Positions 22,164-34,686 are shown, counted from the stretch's first letter. The stretch: 64,000 bases of DNA from Furcasterigmium furcatum (GCA_001599815.1 BCIA01000002.1:2115831-2179830), one strand, 5' to 3'. The notes: generated from the letters alone by a model not told the origin. Translations and numbers: made by a program.

Positions 22164-22563
22164 TGGACCGAAATATTCTTGCTTCAAACATATACATACA
22201 CGCGATGCCCATGCCTAATACAATTTGCCCCCGAATGCAACAACATCATGGAATCATTCAACAGTCTGCCCCTTTCGGGGAGCATCTCGAGGCGTGTGGC
22301 CAATCGGAGAGAGATCCGGTCGAAGGACGCCGGTGCCGAGCGGACTTCTCAGCCAATCATTGCTATTTCCGGCAGACCTTCATCCCGAGACGATGTCCGA
22401 GCATCGCCCTCATCAGCTCCTCCGTGCCTCCGCCTCGGGCACATCACTCTTGATCGTCCTTCGACTGCATTTCCGAGCGACTGCTCCCTTGTTTCGGGTC
22501 CTCTTCAACGCTTGCCAGCCAAGTACGAGCATTGGAAGACAAGGCCGAGCCTTCCGAGATCAA
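22164..22563. promoter_or_regulatory. Divergent promoter between oxidoreductase and regulator
   Basis: Up to 400 bases separate the divergent starts (230 if the regulator begins at 22393). CTATTTCCG at 22363-22371 recurs inverted at 25501-25509, upstream of the MFS transporter. The shared 9-mer is a weak candidate operator. Confidence 0.35.
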
Positions 22564-24999
22564 ATGAATCAACCACCGATGCAGCCGAACAAGCCAGGCC
22601 ACGGGATGAGCAGCGCCGAGAAGCCTACAGGGGGTGCGTCGACCCAGGCGCGGCGTACCAAGGTAACCACGGCTTGCCTAACCTGCCGCGCCAGGAAGGT
22701 CAAGTGTGACGGCCGGCGTCCAGTCTGTACGCGCTGTGCGGCGAAAGTCGGCCCCGACGGCCACCCAGCAGTTCCTTGCGAGTGGGACACGGCCGATGGC
22801 AGAGCAGCCGGGGTGCCTACACACTCAGGAGCAGCCAAGAGAGCGAAGAGGGCACACTCTGACCTTGTCGGCACGGGAGATGGCAACGCGTTTGCGACTC
22901 CCCAGTTCTTCCTCTCCCCTTCCAGTGCAAGCTCGCCCATCCCCTGCTTAGGCGAAGGCCTAAGAGGACTGTCCACCGCTTCCGGGAATACTTCCAACAG
23001 TCAGCACAATGGGCACCAGGAGTTGTGGGTGGACGCATTGGACAACCGCAGTAATGGCGCTCACCACGGCGAGACCTGCGATTTAACGTCTTACGGCGAA
23101 GTTGGCAGAGGAATTGAGCAAGAACTAGGGCGCCGGGGCCGTCGGGGCGCCCTGGGCACCGCGAGTGTTGGCCCTCTCGCGTCCAACATCCAAAACTCCG
23201 CGGCTGGCGACACCGACCCCGAGGAACGGCCAGCCCATCCGTTCCAGACAGTCGCCCTCAACCGTCACAACAGTATCATCTTCCGGCCATCTCAGCAGCT
23301 GAACGAGATTGACCTCGAGCTCCCTCGAAGGGCGAAGTCCGATACGCTCCTTGGCATCTACTGGGAGTTCTTCCACCCGATCTTTCCAACGCTCGATATC
23401 ATAGAGACGAAGGAGGCCTATGCCAAGCTCTGGACGGGCGACTCAACGACCCCAAACCGCATATTCCTATCCATCATCAACATGATCTTTGCATTGGCAT
23501 CTCGGGTGGATACGTCCTTGGCCCCGGCCCTGAGAGAAGAGGCATCGGCGCGGTACTGTGGTCGAGCGCTGGAGCTCTTCAACCGCGGCCGGATGCACTG
23601 CGTGTCCTTCTCTTCGATACAGGCAGCGCTTCTCATCGCTGAATATCTGCACTCTCTTCATCCCGAGCAGTGCTGGATGTACTCGGGCATTGCCATCCGG
23701 ATGGCTCAGTCTCTTGGCCTCCACCGACCGCGGATGACCTCGTCGATCAGGAGCCCACGCGCGCTACTTCTGTGCCGCAGGGTATGGAAGCTGTGCGTGG
23801 CATGGGATCGCATCCTGTGCATGACGTACGGCCGCTCGATGATGGTGAGCCAGAGGGAAGCGAGTCTGTTCCCGCCACTCCATGCGCTCTCCACCAAGTC
23901 GGACACCACTCCTGAGAGCTTGGCGGAGGACATGGCCTCCTTGTTCCTGGACAAGTCGCTCGAGATGTACATGGTGGTGGGGCGTGCTTTGGATGACTTC
24001 TCCTCGTGGGACCTGGAGGCGCCGGAACAAGAGTCGCTTACCCCGACTTCTCGGGTGTCTCCTGGTTGTATTGCGGTCGACAGCGTTCTGAGATACGAGC
24101 GCGCGCTCTCGGACCTACGAGCAACGCTCCCACCGAGCCTCTTGATTCCAAACGTGTTCGAGACAACAGCAGGGCTACTCCAGCAACGACATGCTGTTGT
24201 ATTGCATCAGAGGTACACACACACTCTCGATCTTGTTCGAGCTCTCGCAGCATCAAGGCTAATGCAAGTGCTCCACAGGTTCTCCCAAGCACAAACAGTC
24301 CTTCTCAGGCCGCTTCTCTCATATCTAGTGCGACTTCGGCAGTAGCCCAAAGATGGCACCAAGCATCACCCACCCAACTCTCTACACCACCGAACTGTCA
24401 TTCAATGTGCGATATCGTGCGTTGCGGCAGCCCGCGACACGATACAGACCCTTCACACGTACCACCGATACCCGGCCGGCAGAGGTTCTCTGAATCTAAC
24501 AAACACATGGTGGAACAACGTGCTATATCTCTACAGCGCGGCAACAGCTCTCATCGCAGCCCGTTTCTGTACCGAGGTTGTCTCCGGCGTCGGGAAGGCC
24601 GAAATGGACAAGTCTTGGTCCCTCGCTCTACGGCTGTTCCGGGAGTACGAGGCAAACGGCCACTGGGTGCGACAGCTGTCCCAGATCCTTCAGCGGCTTG
24701 TACGCACGGCTGAGGTCGCGCTGAGTCCGGCAGCAGTGACCGCTGCCAGACCGGTGGAGGGCGGGGATGAACTTGATCGGCCTGGCGAATCAAACCTCGC
24801 AGCGGATGAGGGGCCAGATGCTATGGAGTCACTCTTTGCTACTGGCATCGAGAACCATCCATTCTTGCCCCTGCCAGATCCGCTAGCGGTGATACAAGGC
24901 GGCATGCCGTTCTTTCACCAAGGAACAGACCTGGATGCCGTCTACTACTTTGGGAATGACCCCTTCTCGGCGCTTGGGGACGGCATGTTTGGGGGTTGA
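22564..24999 (+). CDS. Zn2Cys6 transcription factor interrupted by an in-frame TAG
   Basis: The Zn2Cys6 cluster uses C38, C41, C48, C55, C58 and C72 (numbering from ATG 22564; ATG 22393 is an in-frame alternative). Exon 1 runs to 24212. A 66-base intron (GTACAC donor, CCACAG acceptor) with no stop in it joins HQR to FSQAQTVLLRPLL, restoring a pattern usual in this family. The frame then meets TAG at 24343-24345 but continues open in the same frame to a TGA at 24999, through IQCAISCVAAARDTI, NTWWNNVLYLYSAATALIAARF and an acidic C terminus, all typical of the end of the fungal regulator domain. To the TAG it is 571 aa; read through it is 789 aa. No plausible intron removes the TAG. It may be a recoded gene, a recent pseudogene or a sequence error. 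Confidence 0.72.
24343..24345 (+). other. In-frame TAG, candidate A-to-I editing site
   Basis: The TAG lies between LLRPLLSYLVRLRQ and the conserved CAISCVAAARDTI region. The transcript can fold GGC-AGUA-GCC (24338-24347), which places the A at 24344 in a four-base loop. Editing to UGG would insert tryptophan. Confidence 0.4.
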
Positions 25000-25802
25000 A
25001 ACGATGTGCGAGGCCCGTCAAGCAGGTTGCAAGGCTTCTCACGGCGGACTCCAACGGGAAGTGGTTGTTCCGATGTTAGTGGCACGGTTTTAAAAGTTTG
25101 AGAAGTGTGATGAAGGCGATCTGCAATTCTGTATAAGTTACTATCGCAGCACCAACAACAGGGGCAGCATCAGTTACGAATTCTCGATAACCAAATTCAT
25201 ATGCAAGGAGTAAGGCCCAAACGTCGGTGGGGAGAACATACATCCAAGTGGCGCAATTTCAAAGGCCGACGAGATCGGGACATTCAGAGGTAGAGTCTAG
25301 GGCCCGTACTCGAGGTACCAACCAGTCGAGGTTCGGGGTTCTGACATCCTCCGTGGCCACCAAGGGCCAGAGCTCTTGCTAGCAGTCCTTTCGGCTACTT
25401 AAACTTTGTATTGGGGTTTGACCCGCGAGTCATTCGATAAATATCCAATCACAACCATCGGATTTCACCTGAAGCCGTCCCCGAGTACCGAGCCTCGTGT
25501 CGGAAATAGTTGTCATTGGCTTCACACAGTCCTCTGCCCCGTATCCATGCCGAACCCCACGGGACACCCCGCAGCCTCATGGGATCTTTTCTGGGGAAAG
25601 CGAGGTGGACTAGGTCCCAGCTTTTCGGGTCTTTGCTTCACGAGAGCATGGAATCGACGTGCGCTCTGGATGCTTAAAGTTGGCTCGCCGGCCCTGCCTC
25701 TCGTCGCAGGTCCAGCGTCCTCACCAAACTCATCACTCCTCATCCTCTTCTACTTTCACAGGTCACCCTGCTCACCGTTGGCCGTACGCCCATCTATCAA
25801 CC
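25000..25802. other. Intergenic region, MFS transporter promoter
   Basis: About 800 bases with no supported gene. It separates the Zn2Cys6 regulator from the co-oriented MFS gene. CGGAAATAG at 25501-25509 is the inverse of a motif in the 22.3 kb divergent promoter. Confidence 0.45.
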
Positions 25803-27549
25803 ATGGTGGCCAAGAATGATGAAATCGGCATGCCTCCTGGCCAATGCGCAGAGAACGTCGAGGATGCCAAGCCAAGGGCTGCCAACTTGGACGACGATCC
25901 CGAATTCACGGTCCAAGAGCAACGGAAGATTATTCACCGCATTGACCGACGCCTCGTCGTCATGCTGGGCTTGATATACTGTGTCAGTCTGATCGACAGA
26001 ACGAACCTGTCAAACGCCGCCATAGCAGGCATGACGCCAGACTTGGAGCTCAACGTCGGGTTTCGTTACGTGAGTATCAGTGTATGATATTGTGACTGCA
26101 CACCGGCTGACCTTGAACGTCCAGTCCATAACAGCCCTCGTCTTCTTCATCACCTACACGGTCTTCCAACCCCCCGCCACCATTCTGACCAGAAACATCG
26201 GACCTAGGATCTTTCTTCCTGCCCTATGCTTTGCCTGGGGTGTTGTCATGGTAAGCAACGTGAAACGACCGAAGGCAATGCCACCGTATAGCCGCTGACT
26301 TTGCCAGATCGGGTTCGGTTTCATCCACCACTGGTCAGTCTTGGTGGCGCTGCGTCTGCTTCTGGGTGTCTTCGAGGCCGGTTTCTTCCCTGGCTGCGTT
26401 TACCTGATCTCTACGTGGTACTCTCGTTACGATACCCAGAAGCGTTATGCCCTATTTTATCTGATGGGCACTATTGCGTCCGGCCTCGGCGGCGTTTTAG
26501 CGTACGGGCTTCAGCAGATGGTCAGTAATGTTCCGGAATATCCCCGATGATCGTCATCTGACTGTAGGCATGTTCAGGAGGGCCTTGGCGGACTGAGAGG
26601 CTGGCGATGGATCTTCGTCATCGAAGGCATTGTGACATGTCTCTTGGGGATTGCGGGCTGGGTCTTCATCGTTGACTTCCCCGACCGAGCAGTCAACAAG
26701 AAGTACTGGCGCTTCCTGTCGCAGAACGAGATCGCTTTCGTCCTCAGGCGAATCAACAATGACCGCAACGATGCCGATGGCCAGCCTTGGAACTTGAAGG
26801 CGTGGGCTTCTTCGGCACTCGACCTCAAGATCTGGGGCTTTGCACTATGCCTGTTGTAAGTCGGAGCACACGAGTGGACAAGGATTCTCTCTCTGACGCA
26901 CTCAAAGCTGCTGCACGACCATCACTTCTGCGCTCTCGTTCTTCCTCCCCATCATCCTGCGAGAGAACATGGGCATGACGGTTGCGCAATCCCAGTGCCT
27001 GTCGACACCACCTTACTTCGTGGCCGCGGCATTCATGTACGCGGTCGCTTGGGTCGGGGACAAGTACAAGATTCGAGGCCCTCTCCTGCTCATCAACTGC
27101 GCCCTCGGTCTTATCGGCCTGCCCATCTTGGTACGTCCCTACATGTGCATAGAGCCCGTTTGTCAGCTCTACTAACAAGTTCCTAGGGCTTTGCGTCCAA
27201 CCCAAACCTTAGGTTCTTCAGCACGTTCCTCATCTGTGTCAGCGGTCCCGGCGGCATCCCGACTTGCATGGCATACCAGGCCAACAATATCCGCGGGCAC
27301 TGGAAACGCGCCTTCTGCTCCGCCACCTTAATCGGCTTCGGGGGCATCGGTGGAATCGCCGGGTCTCTGGTCTTCCGCCGTCAGGACTCTCCCCAGTATA
27401 GACCCGGCGTCTATGCCGGAATCGCGTGCAACCTGCTCATGCTGATCATCGTCGTCATCAACACCATCTACTTCCGGCGCTGCAACAAGCTTGCTGACGA
27501 GGGCAAGAAGGTCATCGAGGGAGACCCGAACTTCCGGTACACCATCTAG
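25803..27549 (+). CDS. MFS transporter, allantoate permease (DAL5/ACS) type
   Basis: Six exons (25803-26069, 26125-26250, 26308-26520, 26578-26855, 26908-27130, 27187-27549) encode 489 aa; every junction is phase-consistent with GT/AG borders. The cytoplasmic N terminus leads to RRLVVMLGLIYCVSLIDRTNLSNAAIAGM, the usual first helix of anion:cation symporters, and FEAGFFPGCVYLISTWYSR marks helix 4 and the following loop. EGLGGLRGWRWIFVIEG marks helix 6. Twelve spans are expected. Relatives import allantoate, ureidosuccinate, vitamins (nicotinate, pantothenate) or other organic anions at the plasma membrane. The neighbouring oxidoreductases and regulators suggest import of a substrate they metabolise. 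Confidence 0.92.
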
Positions 27550-27720
27550 GCTGGCTCAAGGTCTCGACTTGGAGATCCTGGATGAAGCATGATGTATCTG
27601 AATATGCCCTGTCGCATATCTGAGCGGACGCGAATATTGTTCATAGCTTCGGGTGTAGTTCCATCAATGTTGACCCATTCCTTCGGTCTCCTATCGGCCT
27701 GTAGGACACGCCACCGCCAT

Positions 27721-29129
27721 TCAAAATGCCCTCCCATATCCGCTCTTGCGTTTAGATGGTGCCATGAAGTCCATCTCCAAATCCTCCTGCTGCCCTTCCG
27801 CATTCTTCCTCGCTGCCTCATACTCCATGACGACCTCGGTTGTCCGGACGATGCTTTGCTTGTCTGGTGATTCGCCGATGATGCTGCGCTGGCTGTCGTC
27901 ATCTCCAGGTTCCCCACGGTCACCCCCGGCTCTCGTCCTCGTAGTCCTTGATGCGGAGGGCGGCTTGGCCTTGCTTGACCAAAGAGACGTCCCAGGGCCG
28001 TCACCGGACATGCCGCCATCTTTGGATCTGTGCATATCCCGGAACAGAACACGCAGGACGGGAATAGAAGCGGCGATGATGGTGACATTCGGTTCCGCCT
28101 GGCCCCAAATGAAGATGATAGAGAGACGATCTGGAGGTTGCCCGCTAGTTAGCGGCGTTCCAACGGACTGTGACATGACTTACATGGAATATTGGTCGCG
28201 GTCGCCACCGTCAGGATGTTCACCACCTTGACCACGCCAATAGCCCCTGCAACGAGGCCGAGACTCATTCCGACTGCGGCACCGATCTTCTCGTGGCGCT
28301 TCATTTGCAGAGTCCAGAGGATCTTCCAGGGTAGAAGGGCAAGGCAGAAATCGACAATGGCAGAGTATCCTGTCATCTCATGGTTAGTCTGGGGTCCTAG
28401 GCGATGTGACAGCTAACATACCGTTGCAAATGACGGCCATGATAGCCATCAATTCCACAGACCAGCAAGGAGGAGGCAGGGAGACCTCATAGCTATCGCC
28501 AGGGCGCCCGCAGGCCGGCTTCCACGTTGTGACGCAGTTCGCGAGGAGCAAGGCGTTCATGGACGCGACAAGAGCCCAGATGAACCAACGTTGCCAGCCT
28601 TGAGCGACGCGTAGAAGGGTTATGGCAAACGAGGTCTTTGTCAGACCGAGGGAGATTTTGTTGAGCACGTCGGCGGTGGTCGTCAGGGTATGGTTGCGGG
28701 GGATGATGTCCAGAGTCATGCCAAACCCGACGCGCATCAGCTCGGTGATGACTCCCGTGTTTGCGAGAAGAGTTGACTGTGGAAATAGGAGAGTCATTAT
28801 CGGACAGTAGTGCGAGAAGGTGATGGCTGTGCCAGTTGGCACGGTTGGGTATGTGAGCCAAAGAAGCACGAAGTACTCACCCACCCAGCAAACAGAATGT
28901 AGTCATCCCACCACATGCCTCTGGTTCGGAAGATTTTGCAATATACCCGAGCGACGAGAAAGAGTGTTGCCACAACAGTCATCGTCCATATGGAAGCATT
29001 GACCGTTGGCGCTGGGTCGTCGGTAAACACTGGCATTTGTTGAGCAGGGTCGGTGCTGTCCGCCCCAGCTTCGCTTGGTTCCTGTCGTGCCGTTATGGCA
29101 AGGAAGATCTCTGAAAGCTCTGCCATCAT
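27721..29129 (-). CDS. Fungal rhodopsin-domain (Pth11-like) membrane protein
   Basis: Four exons (29129-28881, 28776-28422, 28369-28184, 28130-27721) encode 399 aa with consistent phases. The protein has seven predicted membrane spans and the family landmarks DDYILFAGW after the second helix, NKISLGLTKTSFAITLLR in the middle and YSAIVDFCLALLPWKILW plus IWGQAEPNVTIIAASIPVLR near the end. These match the integral membrane domain shared by Pth11-like receptors and many related proteins. No CFEM domain precedes it. The C-terminal tail of about 110 aa is hydrophilic and likely cytoplasmic. The MFS gene is convergent and about 170 bases away. Ligand and signalling role are unknown. Confidence 0.88.
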
Positions 29130-30332
29130 GAAATCGCCGCGACTGTCAGAATCCTGGTGACGGAGAATACAAGTGACAGAAGGGGATGGATCTGTGGCCG
29201 AAGGACATAGATAGACCTAGACCGACCGGATCATCAAAAAGCATCGCGAAAAAGCCGCAAACGTGCCAGATATCAATGATCACCATCACACTTGACCCAT
29301 CCATTTCGCCGAAGAAACCTACCCCCGAGTCTTGCGTCTTGACAAGGATGCTTCTCCTGCAGAATCCCGTGCTGCCAGCATGAGACTCTGCCCAACGGCA
29401 GAAACCTTGCCTTGTGACAGTTGGTACTGTGTACGGGAGCCAACACACCGCTGCGCCCTCTCCCCGGCCCGAACTGCATGGATTTAGAGTGGCTTGGAAA
29501 GGGGCAACCGACGGCCTGGAACCGAATGTGCAGGTTCTTCATGGCTCTTGGGTTCTAGGCCAGGGAGCTGGTACATCATCCGCTGCGACCGAAACCTCTT
29601 GGCTAGCAAATGTCTTCGCAGCGGATTATTATCCATACCATGCTGCGTAAGTACGGCACAACAGCTGGACTGCCAGTGTTGCATGTCGCAGTGGATAATA
29701 TCAACACTGGCTCGGTGGCGATGAGCGGACCGCCCTCTGTTGTTCCAGCCTCTCGAGCCACAGGAGAAAACAACCTAGATCCCCGTCCCTCCTCTTGCGA
29801 TCCCCTGAATAATGTCGCGGAAACGGTCCGATTTCAATAGTTCACCTCGGTTCCAAAGTCTCGGGTCAGGCCTTGGAAGAAGACCAGGTTCTTGGAGGAT
29901 CCGCAAATCAGATTCCCTTGTTGTTAGTGATGCCAAGGTGTTGCTTGCAGGAGTTGGCGTGACTATCTGCACCAAGTGCAGACGGCAAATTGGTCAGCCT
30001 CGGCAACGGTATTCTGCAACAATTCTCTCCCGTCCCAGAGAAATATCTGGACCTCCAGGACGCACCCTGATCTCTTTCATCGCTTAAACCCTTGGATCAT
30101 GCATCACATGCTGGTCACCGGACAGTTTGGTGTCCCGTTTCCCGACCGAAGCCCACATCATGGCTCAAGCTAATCAAAGCCAACTTGAAAGCTGCAGGCT
30201 GTGTTCGTTCCCTCTTGTAGACTCGTAATCGCGCCGCTGATCGCGTTCTGCGGCTTCGTTTCTCCTGCCTCATCAGACAGCCGACTTGAGTTATTGCATT
30301 GAGCCATTAGGCATTTTGTTTGATACACCATA
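29130..30332. other. Divergent intergenic region, no gene supported
   Basis: About 1.2 kb between the rhodopsin-domain gene and the BBE oxidase gene, presumably with both promoters. The short frames present have no convincing start or composition. Confidence 0.5.
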
Positions 30333-32142
30333 ATGAAAAGGGCTCTCGGAATTGCGACGACCGGGCTTCTGCTCGTAGCAACGGCGGCGGCAGCAGCCAC
30401 TTGTCGATGCCTGCCTGGCGAAGAGTGCTGGCCAAGCGAAGACGAATGGCGCGCACTCAATGCAACAGTAGATGGTGCCCTCGTGAAGGTGGCACCCATT
30501 GGGGCCGTCTGTCATGATCCAACCTACGACCAGGATGCCTGCGAAGACCTTCAAGCACGATGGAACGACGTCAAGACCCAGTAAGCGCTTTGCATTCCAT
30601 GTGATGCCCAATTGAACGAAGAGGGGACATACTCTAATATCAACTGCCGATACTAGTTACGAGTCCATGTCCTCCCTCATGACTGCGTACTGGACCGGTC
30701 AAACATGCGACCCTTTCGCCCCTCGAGAAACTCCCTGCACCGCGGGCAACTACAACGCTTACACCGTCGATGCACGAACACCTGAAGATGTCAAGGCCTC
30801 TCTCGCGTTTTCTAAGAAACATAACATCCGTTTCATTGTTCGAAACACGGGCCACGACTTTTGGGGTCGTTCCATCGGCCATGGAGGACTCGCGGTCAGA
30901 GTTGCAAGCTTCAAGGACAACACGATCCTCGACTGGGAAGATGAAGGCTTCTACACCGGCCCTGCCTTCAAAATTGGCGCCGGCATGATGGCCATTGAGG
31001 CCCAGAAAGCTTTGGAGCCTCACGGCTTTGTGATGGTGGCTGGCTACGGGAACACAGTTGCCCCTGCAGGCGGCTACGTCCAGGGAGGGGGCCACTCGCC
31101 TTTGAGCAGCGTTTACGGCCTTGCAGCGGACCAGACCCTGGAGTATGAAGTTGTCACAGCGGACGGAGACCTCATCAAGGTCAACCGGAACGATTACCCG
31201 GACCTTTTCTGGGCCCTCAATGGTGGAGGTGCTGGAACCTGGGGTGTGGTAGTCTCCATGACCGTTCGGGTCTACCCTCAGCGACCCATGGCGGGTGGGC
31301 AGGTCTTCCTGGACCCTTCCACGATCCCTGCGGACAAGTTCTGGGCAACTGTCGACAAGTTCTACTCCCTCATCCCGTCGCTGACCGACCGGGGAGCGTA
31401 CATTACCTATGCCTTCGCCAACACACATTTCGTCTTGTACCCCATCTCCGTCTACAACAAGACCAGCGCCGAGTTGGAGGAGATGCTCTCCCCGTTCACC
31501 ACATATCTTTCCGAGGAGCAGATACCTGCTCTCATCCAGTACAATGACGCGGATACCTACATCGAACACGCCGCCGTCAACTTCGCCGAGTCGCTTCCGA
31601 TGGTCGAGTTCCCGTCAGGAGGCCGCATCATCCCCCGCGACACCCTGGTCAACAGCACGAGTCGCGGCGAGCTCGTCTCTGTCCTTCGACACATTGCATC
31701 TCAAGGCATGACAATCTCAAGCACATCCATGCGTCCCGTGCAGAGAACCACCAACCCGACTTCGGCGCACCCAGCCTGGCGGAACGCAGACTGCCTCGTC
31801 ATCCTCAACGTACCCTGGCAGAACGGCAACCGGGCCGCCAACGACGCCGGCGTCAAGAGGCTGACAGACCTTGCACCGCTTCTCATCGAGGCCGTCCCGG
31901 AGAGCGGGTCTTACAGCAACGAGGCGGATTCCTTCATGCGAGGCTGGCGGCGCGAGATGTACGGGGTGAACTGGAGCAGGCTACTCGAGGTGAAGGACAA
32001 GTACGACCCGGAGGGCGTCTTCTATGCACATCACACTCCTGGTGCGGACAAGTGGCATGTCAGCCCGTCAGGAAGGATGTGCAGGGCGAGTGACATCTGC
32101 CCGCGAGGCAAGGGGCCCAAAAGCAACTTCATAGACTTCTAG
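30333..32142 (+). CDS. Secreted BBE-type FAD-linked oxidase
   Basis: Two exons, 30333-30580 and 30657-32142, join over a 76-base intron (GTAAGC donor, ACTAG acceptor) and encode 577 aa. The signal peptide ends near residue 22. The FAD_binding_4 domain has the FAD-linking histidine in RNTGHDFWG (H149). The second covalent link found in berberine bridge enzymes needs a cysteine before GxGGH; here the sequence is VQGGGHSPLSS, so only a single histidyl link is expected. The C-terminal BBE element is recognisable in DKYDPEGVFYAHHTPG. Relatives oxidise alcohols, sugars or natural-product intermediates using O2. Several N-glycosylation sequons (NAT, NKT, NST) support an extracellular location. Confidence 0.92.
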
Positions 32143-33237
32143 ATAGCACTAAGCATGACGATGGGATCATGTCACTCTCCATGCCAAGGGGACCATAGCA
32201 CGTATAGCTTCTAATGTCTCGTTTCTTTAGTCATATATCACGCATCAATCCGGATCCTTGCCGACGGTGTCTCGGTTGCTGTACAAAGATCGCGAAGCCG
32301 AGTTCCATCAAGATGCATCTCCGGTCATCTCCCGGTTGCCACGAGCTGCTGGGTGGGTTGCCACAGGAAAGTCAGCTTTCCCCTTATGAATCGGAGGAGG
32401 AATGAAGAGGATTGAATGTTCGTTCCCTTGGTCTGCCCGTATCCCTTTCAGAGGCGACTTGCCGAGCCTGGCCACCTCTTCATAACCTAACGGTACACTC
32501 ATCCGTCTTGTTTAGCATATCTCCTTACCGAAATTTGATGTTACAGGAGTGCGCAGTCTTCAAATACTCAAGTTAGCTTCTTTCGCCACCGTCCTCATGT
32601 GCTTCTCTGCGTGTATTGTTGAGGTTGGGACTTTTCATGAGAATCACATGTCAGAGACGTTGGAGATGTCAGGATCTACAGGGACCCTGATGAGGCGTCA
32701 TTCCAGCACATTCTCAGTCCACGTCGCCTGGTCCGTGCCATCGCCTGATATGGTTATTACAGGGCCTGGACAGGGATAAGCTTTTCGGGAAATTTGTTAG
32801 GGATCGACAGGTGATGGTGTATTTGTGCACCCACCTGTGGTGGCAGTATACTTCAGGACAGAAACCATCTACCAAAACGGTCCTTGCACTGCCCCGCGCC
32901 CCCGCTCGGTCTCATCATCGATGGGCCGATGACGTTGCTGTGGAAGGGAGCTCTTGCCCCTCGCTCCAGTTTCACCACCACCAGCAGCAAGAGGCCGCCT
33001 CCCACCAAATCGAATCGTCGGTGCCTTGGCAGATTCCGTAACACCCTTCGCGTCCCCATCTCGTGACAATTCCTTTTTCTATCAAGACATCCCGCTTCCT
33101 TTAAAACACCTTTCTCCCGCCCTACAACCTCAACCAACGCAACCCTCCCAACCCACATCTCTCGACTCCCACCTCTGAATCCCTGAGATTACCCCGCCTC
33201 AACAATAACCACCAACCCCAATCACACCGTCATCACA
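32143..33237. other. Intergenic region with C/T-rich promoter
   Basis: About 1.1 kb without a supported gene. The last 170 bases before the Vip1-like start are strongly pyrimidine-rich with a TTTAAAAC box near 33100, which looks like a promoter of a highly expressed housekeeping gene. Confidence 0.5.
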
Positions 33238-34129
33238 ATGTCTGCCAGCGCAGTTCACGTCAAGAACATCTCCTCGTCCACCGAGGACAAGGAGATTCGC
33301 GACTTCTTCAGCTTCTGGTAGGTCTCCTCCCCTCCGTCTCAATCTGACCCCCCAAGATCCCTCCTAACTAACGACGCGCAGTGGCAAGATCACCGACATC
33401 CAGGTCTCCCCCTCCGGCGAGAACAAGGAGGCCACTGTCACCTTCGAGAAGGAGACTGCCGCCAAGACTGCCCTCCTCCTGAACAACACCCAGCTCGGCG
33501 GATCACACATCAACGTCACCAGCGCGTCCGGCGATTCTGGCGACAACGGCGGCTCCCCCAAGACGGACGCCGACCGCGACAACGACGAAATCACGCAGGA
33601 GGATAAGCCCCGCGCGCGCATCCTGGCCGAGTACCTCGCGCAAGGATACGTCGTCGGCGACGCCGCCCTCCAGCGCGCCATTGAGCTCGACCGCCAGCAC
33701 GGCGTGTCCTCCCGCTTTTACGGCACCCTCCAGCGCCTCGACGAGAAGTACCACGCCACCGACCGCGCCCGCGCCACCGACCAGTCGTACGGCATCAGCG
33801 CCCGGGCCCAGGGCCTCTTCGGCGGCATCAGCAGCTACTTCGAGCAGGCGGCCACCTCCCCCACCGGCAAGAAGATCGTCCAGTTCTACACCGACTCCCA
33901 GCGCCAGGTCAACGACGTCCACGCCGAGGCACGCCGTCTCGCCGATCTCAAGAAGGAGGAGTACGGCGGCAGCGCCTACAAGGCCTCCGGCCTGGAGAGG
34001 GTCTTCGGCAAGGAGAAGGAGGCCCCTCCCGCCACGGGCGAGAACATCGGCACCACGTCCTCCACACAGCCCGACCCCAGCTCGGCCGTGCCCCTGTCCA
34101 GCACCGACGAGAAGGTCACCTACAAATAA
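33238..34129 (+). CDS. vip1: Vip1-like RRM protein
   Basis: Two exons, 33238-33317 and 33382-34129, are separated by a 64-base intron (GTAGGT donor, CGCAG acceptor) and encode 275 aa. The N terminus MSASAVHVKNISSSTEDKEI with FFSFCGKITDIQV is the RRM (about residues 5-75) typical of fungal Vip1 homologues; the junction rebuilds the cysteine of FSFCGKI. The remainder is a predicted helical region (ILAEYLAQGYVVGDAALQRAIELD) and a disordered tail. The family is conserved in ascomycetes and S. pombe. It is annotated as an RNA-binding or cytoskeleton-linked protein, but its exact role is not settled. Confidence 0.9.
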
Positions 34130-34433
34130 GCACGCGGTCACTTCTCGTGAGGATGAAACGTGGGAGGGCAGGCAGGCAGGCGTTGCGGTAGCGTTTTATT
34201 AGCATCCGGTCGTTGGGATTTGCGGCTTTTTCCTTGGTACGAAGTTTAGCAGAATGACACAAGCACGACATGACGAAACGAACATCATGTGCCGAGGACA
34301 ACTCGGCGGCTCTAGATGGCTGGTCCCTCGACCTTGCCGGGCAATTGGTTTCAGGTTCGCAAATCGATTCAATTAGGAATTTATCTCATCCATCGTACAC
34401 ATCGTGATCTTCCCCCAGTAATCTCAACGCTCC

Positions 34434-34686
34434 TCAATGCTTGCCGTACTTGGCCTCCAGGTTGTCCTCCATGGGTCCCCTGGGGTTGGAAGGGAGGTTC
34501 TGGCCAGGTCAGCCGGGTGGTCCTCTTGTCGCCTCACGCGAGAGACGGGCGTCATACCTTGAGCTGTTCTTTGTTGGTCTCCTTGCTCTCGGGGGCCTTT
34601 GAGACGCCCTTGCCGGAGCCAGGAGTTTCCTTCATCTGGCGACCAGACTGGGACTCGGGGGGAGGAGATTCGCGTCCCTCAGGCAT
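34434..34686 (-). CDS. Conserved small hydrophilic protein (64 aa)
   Basis: Two short exons, 34686-34558 (43 codons) and 34499-34434 (21 codons plus stop), flank a 58-base intron (GTATGA donor, GGCCAG acceptor). The protein starts MPEGRESPPPESQSGRQ and ends GPMEDNLEAKYGKH, with no hydrophobic segment, so it should be soluble and disordered. The ATG context is good (ACAATGC). The opening resembles a small fungal protein family I recall as uncharacterised. I cannot name a function. It lies at the start of a run of hydrophilic protein genes. Confidence 0.7.

Noticed and set aside
24298..24363. A 66-base GT-AG intron that would remove the TAG of the second regulator
   Set aside because: The donor GTCCTT is poor and the splice would delete the conserved LLRPLL segment.
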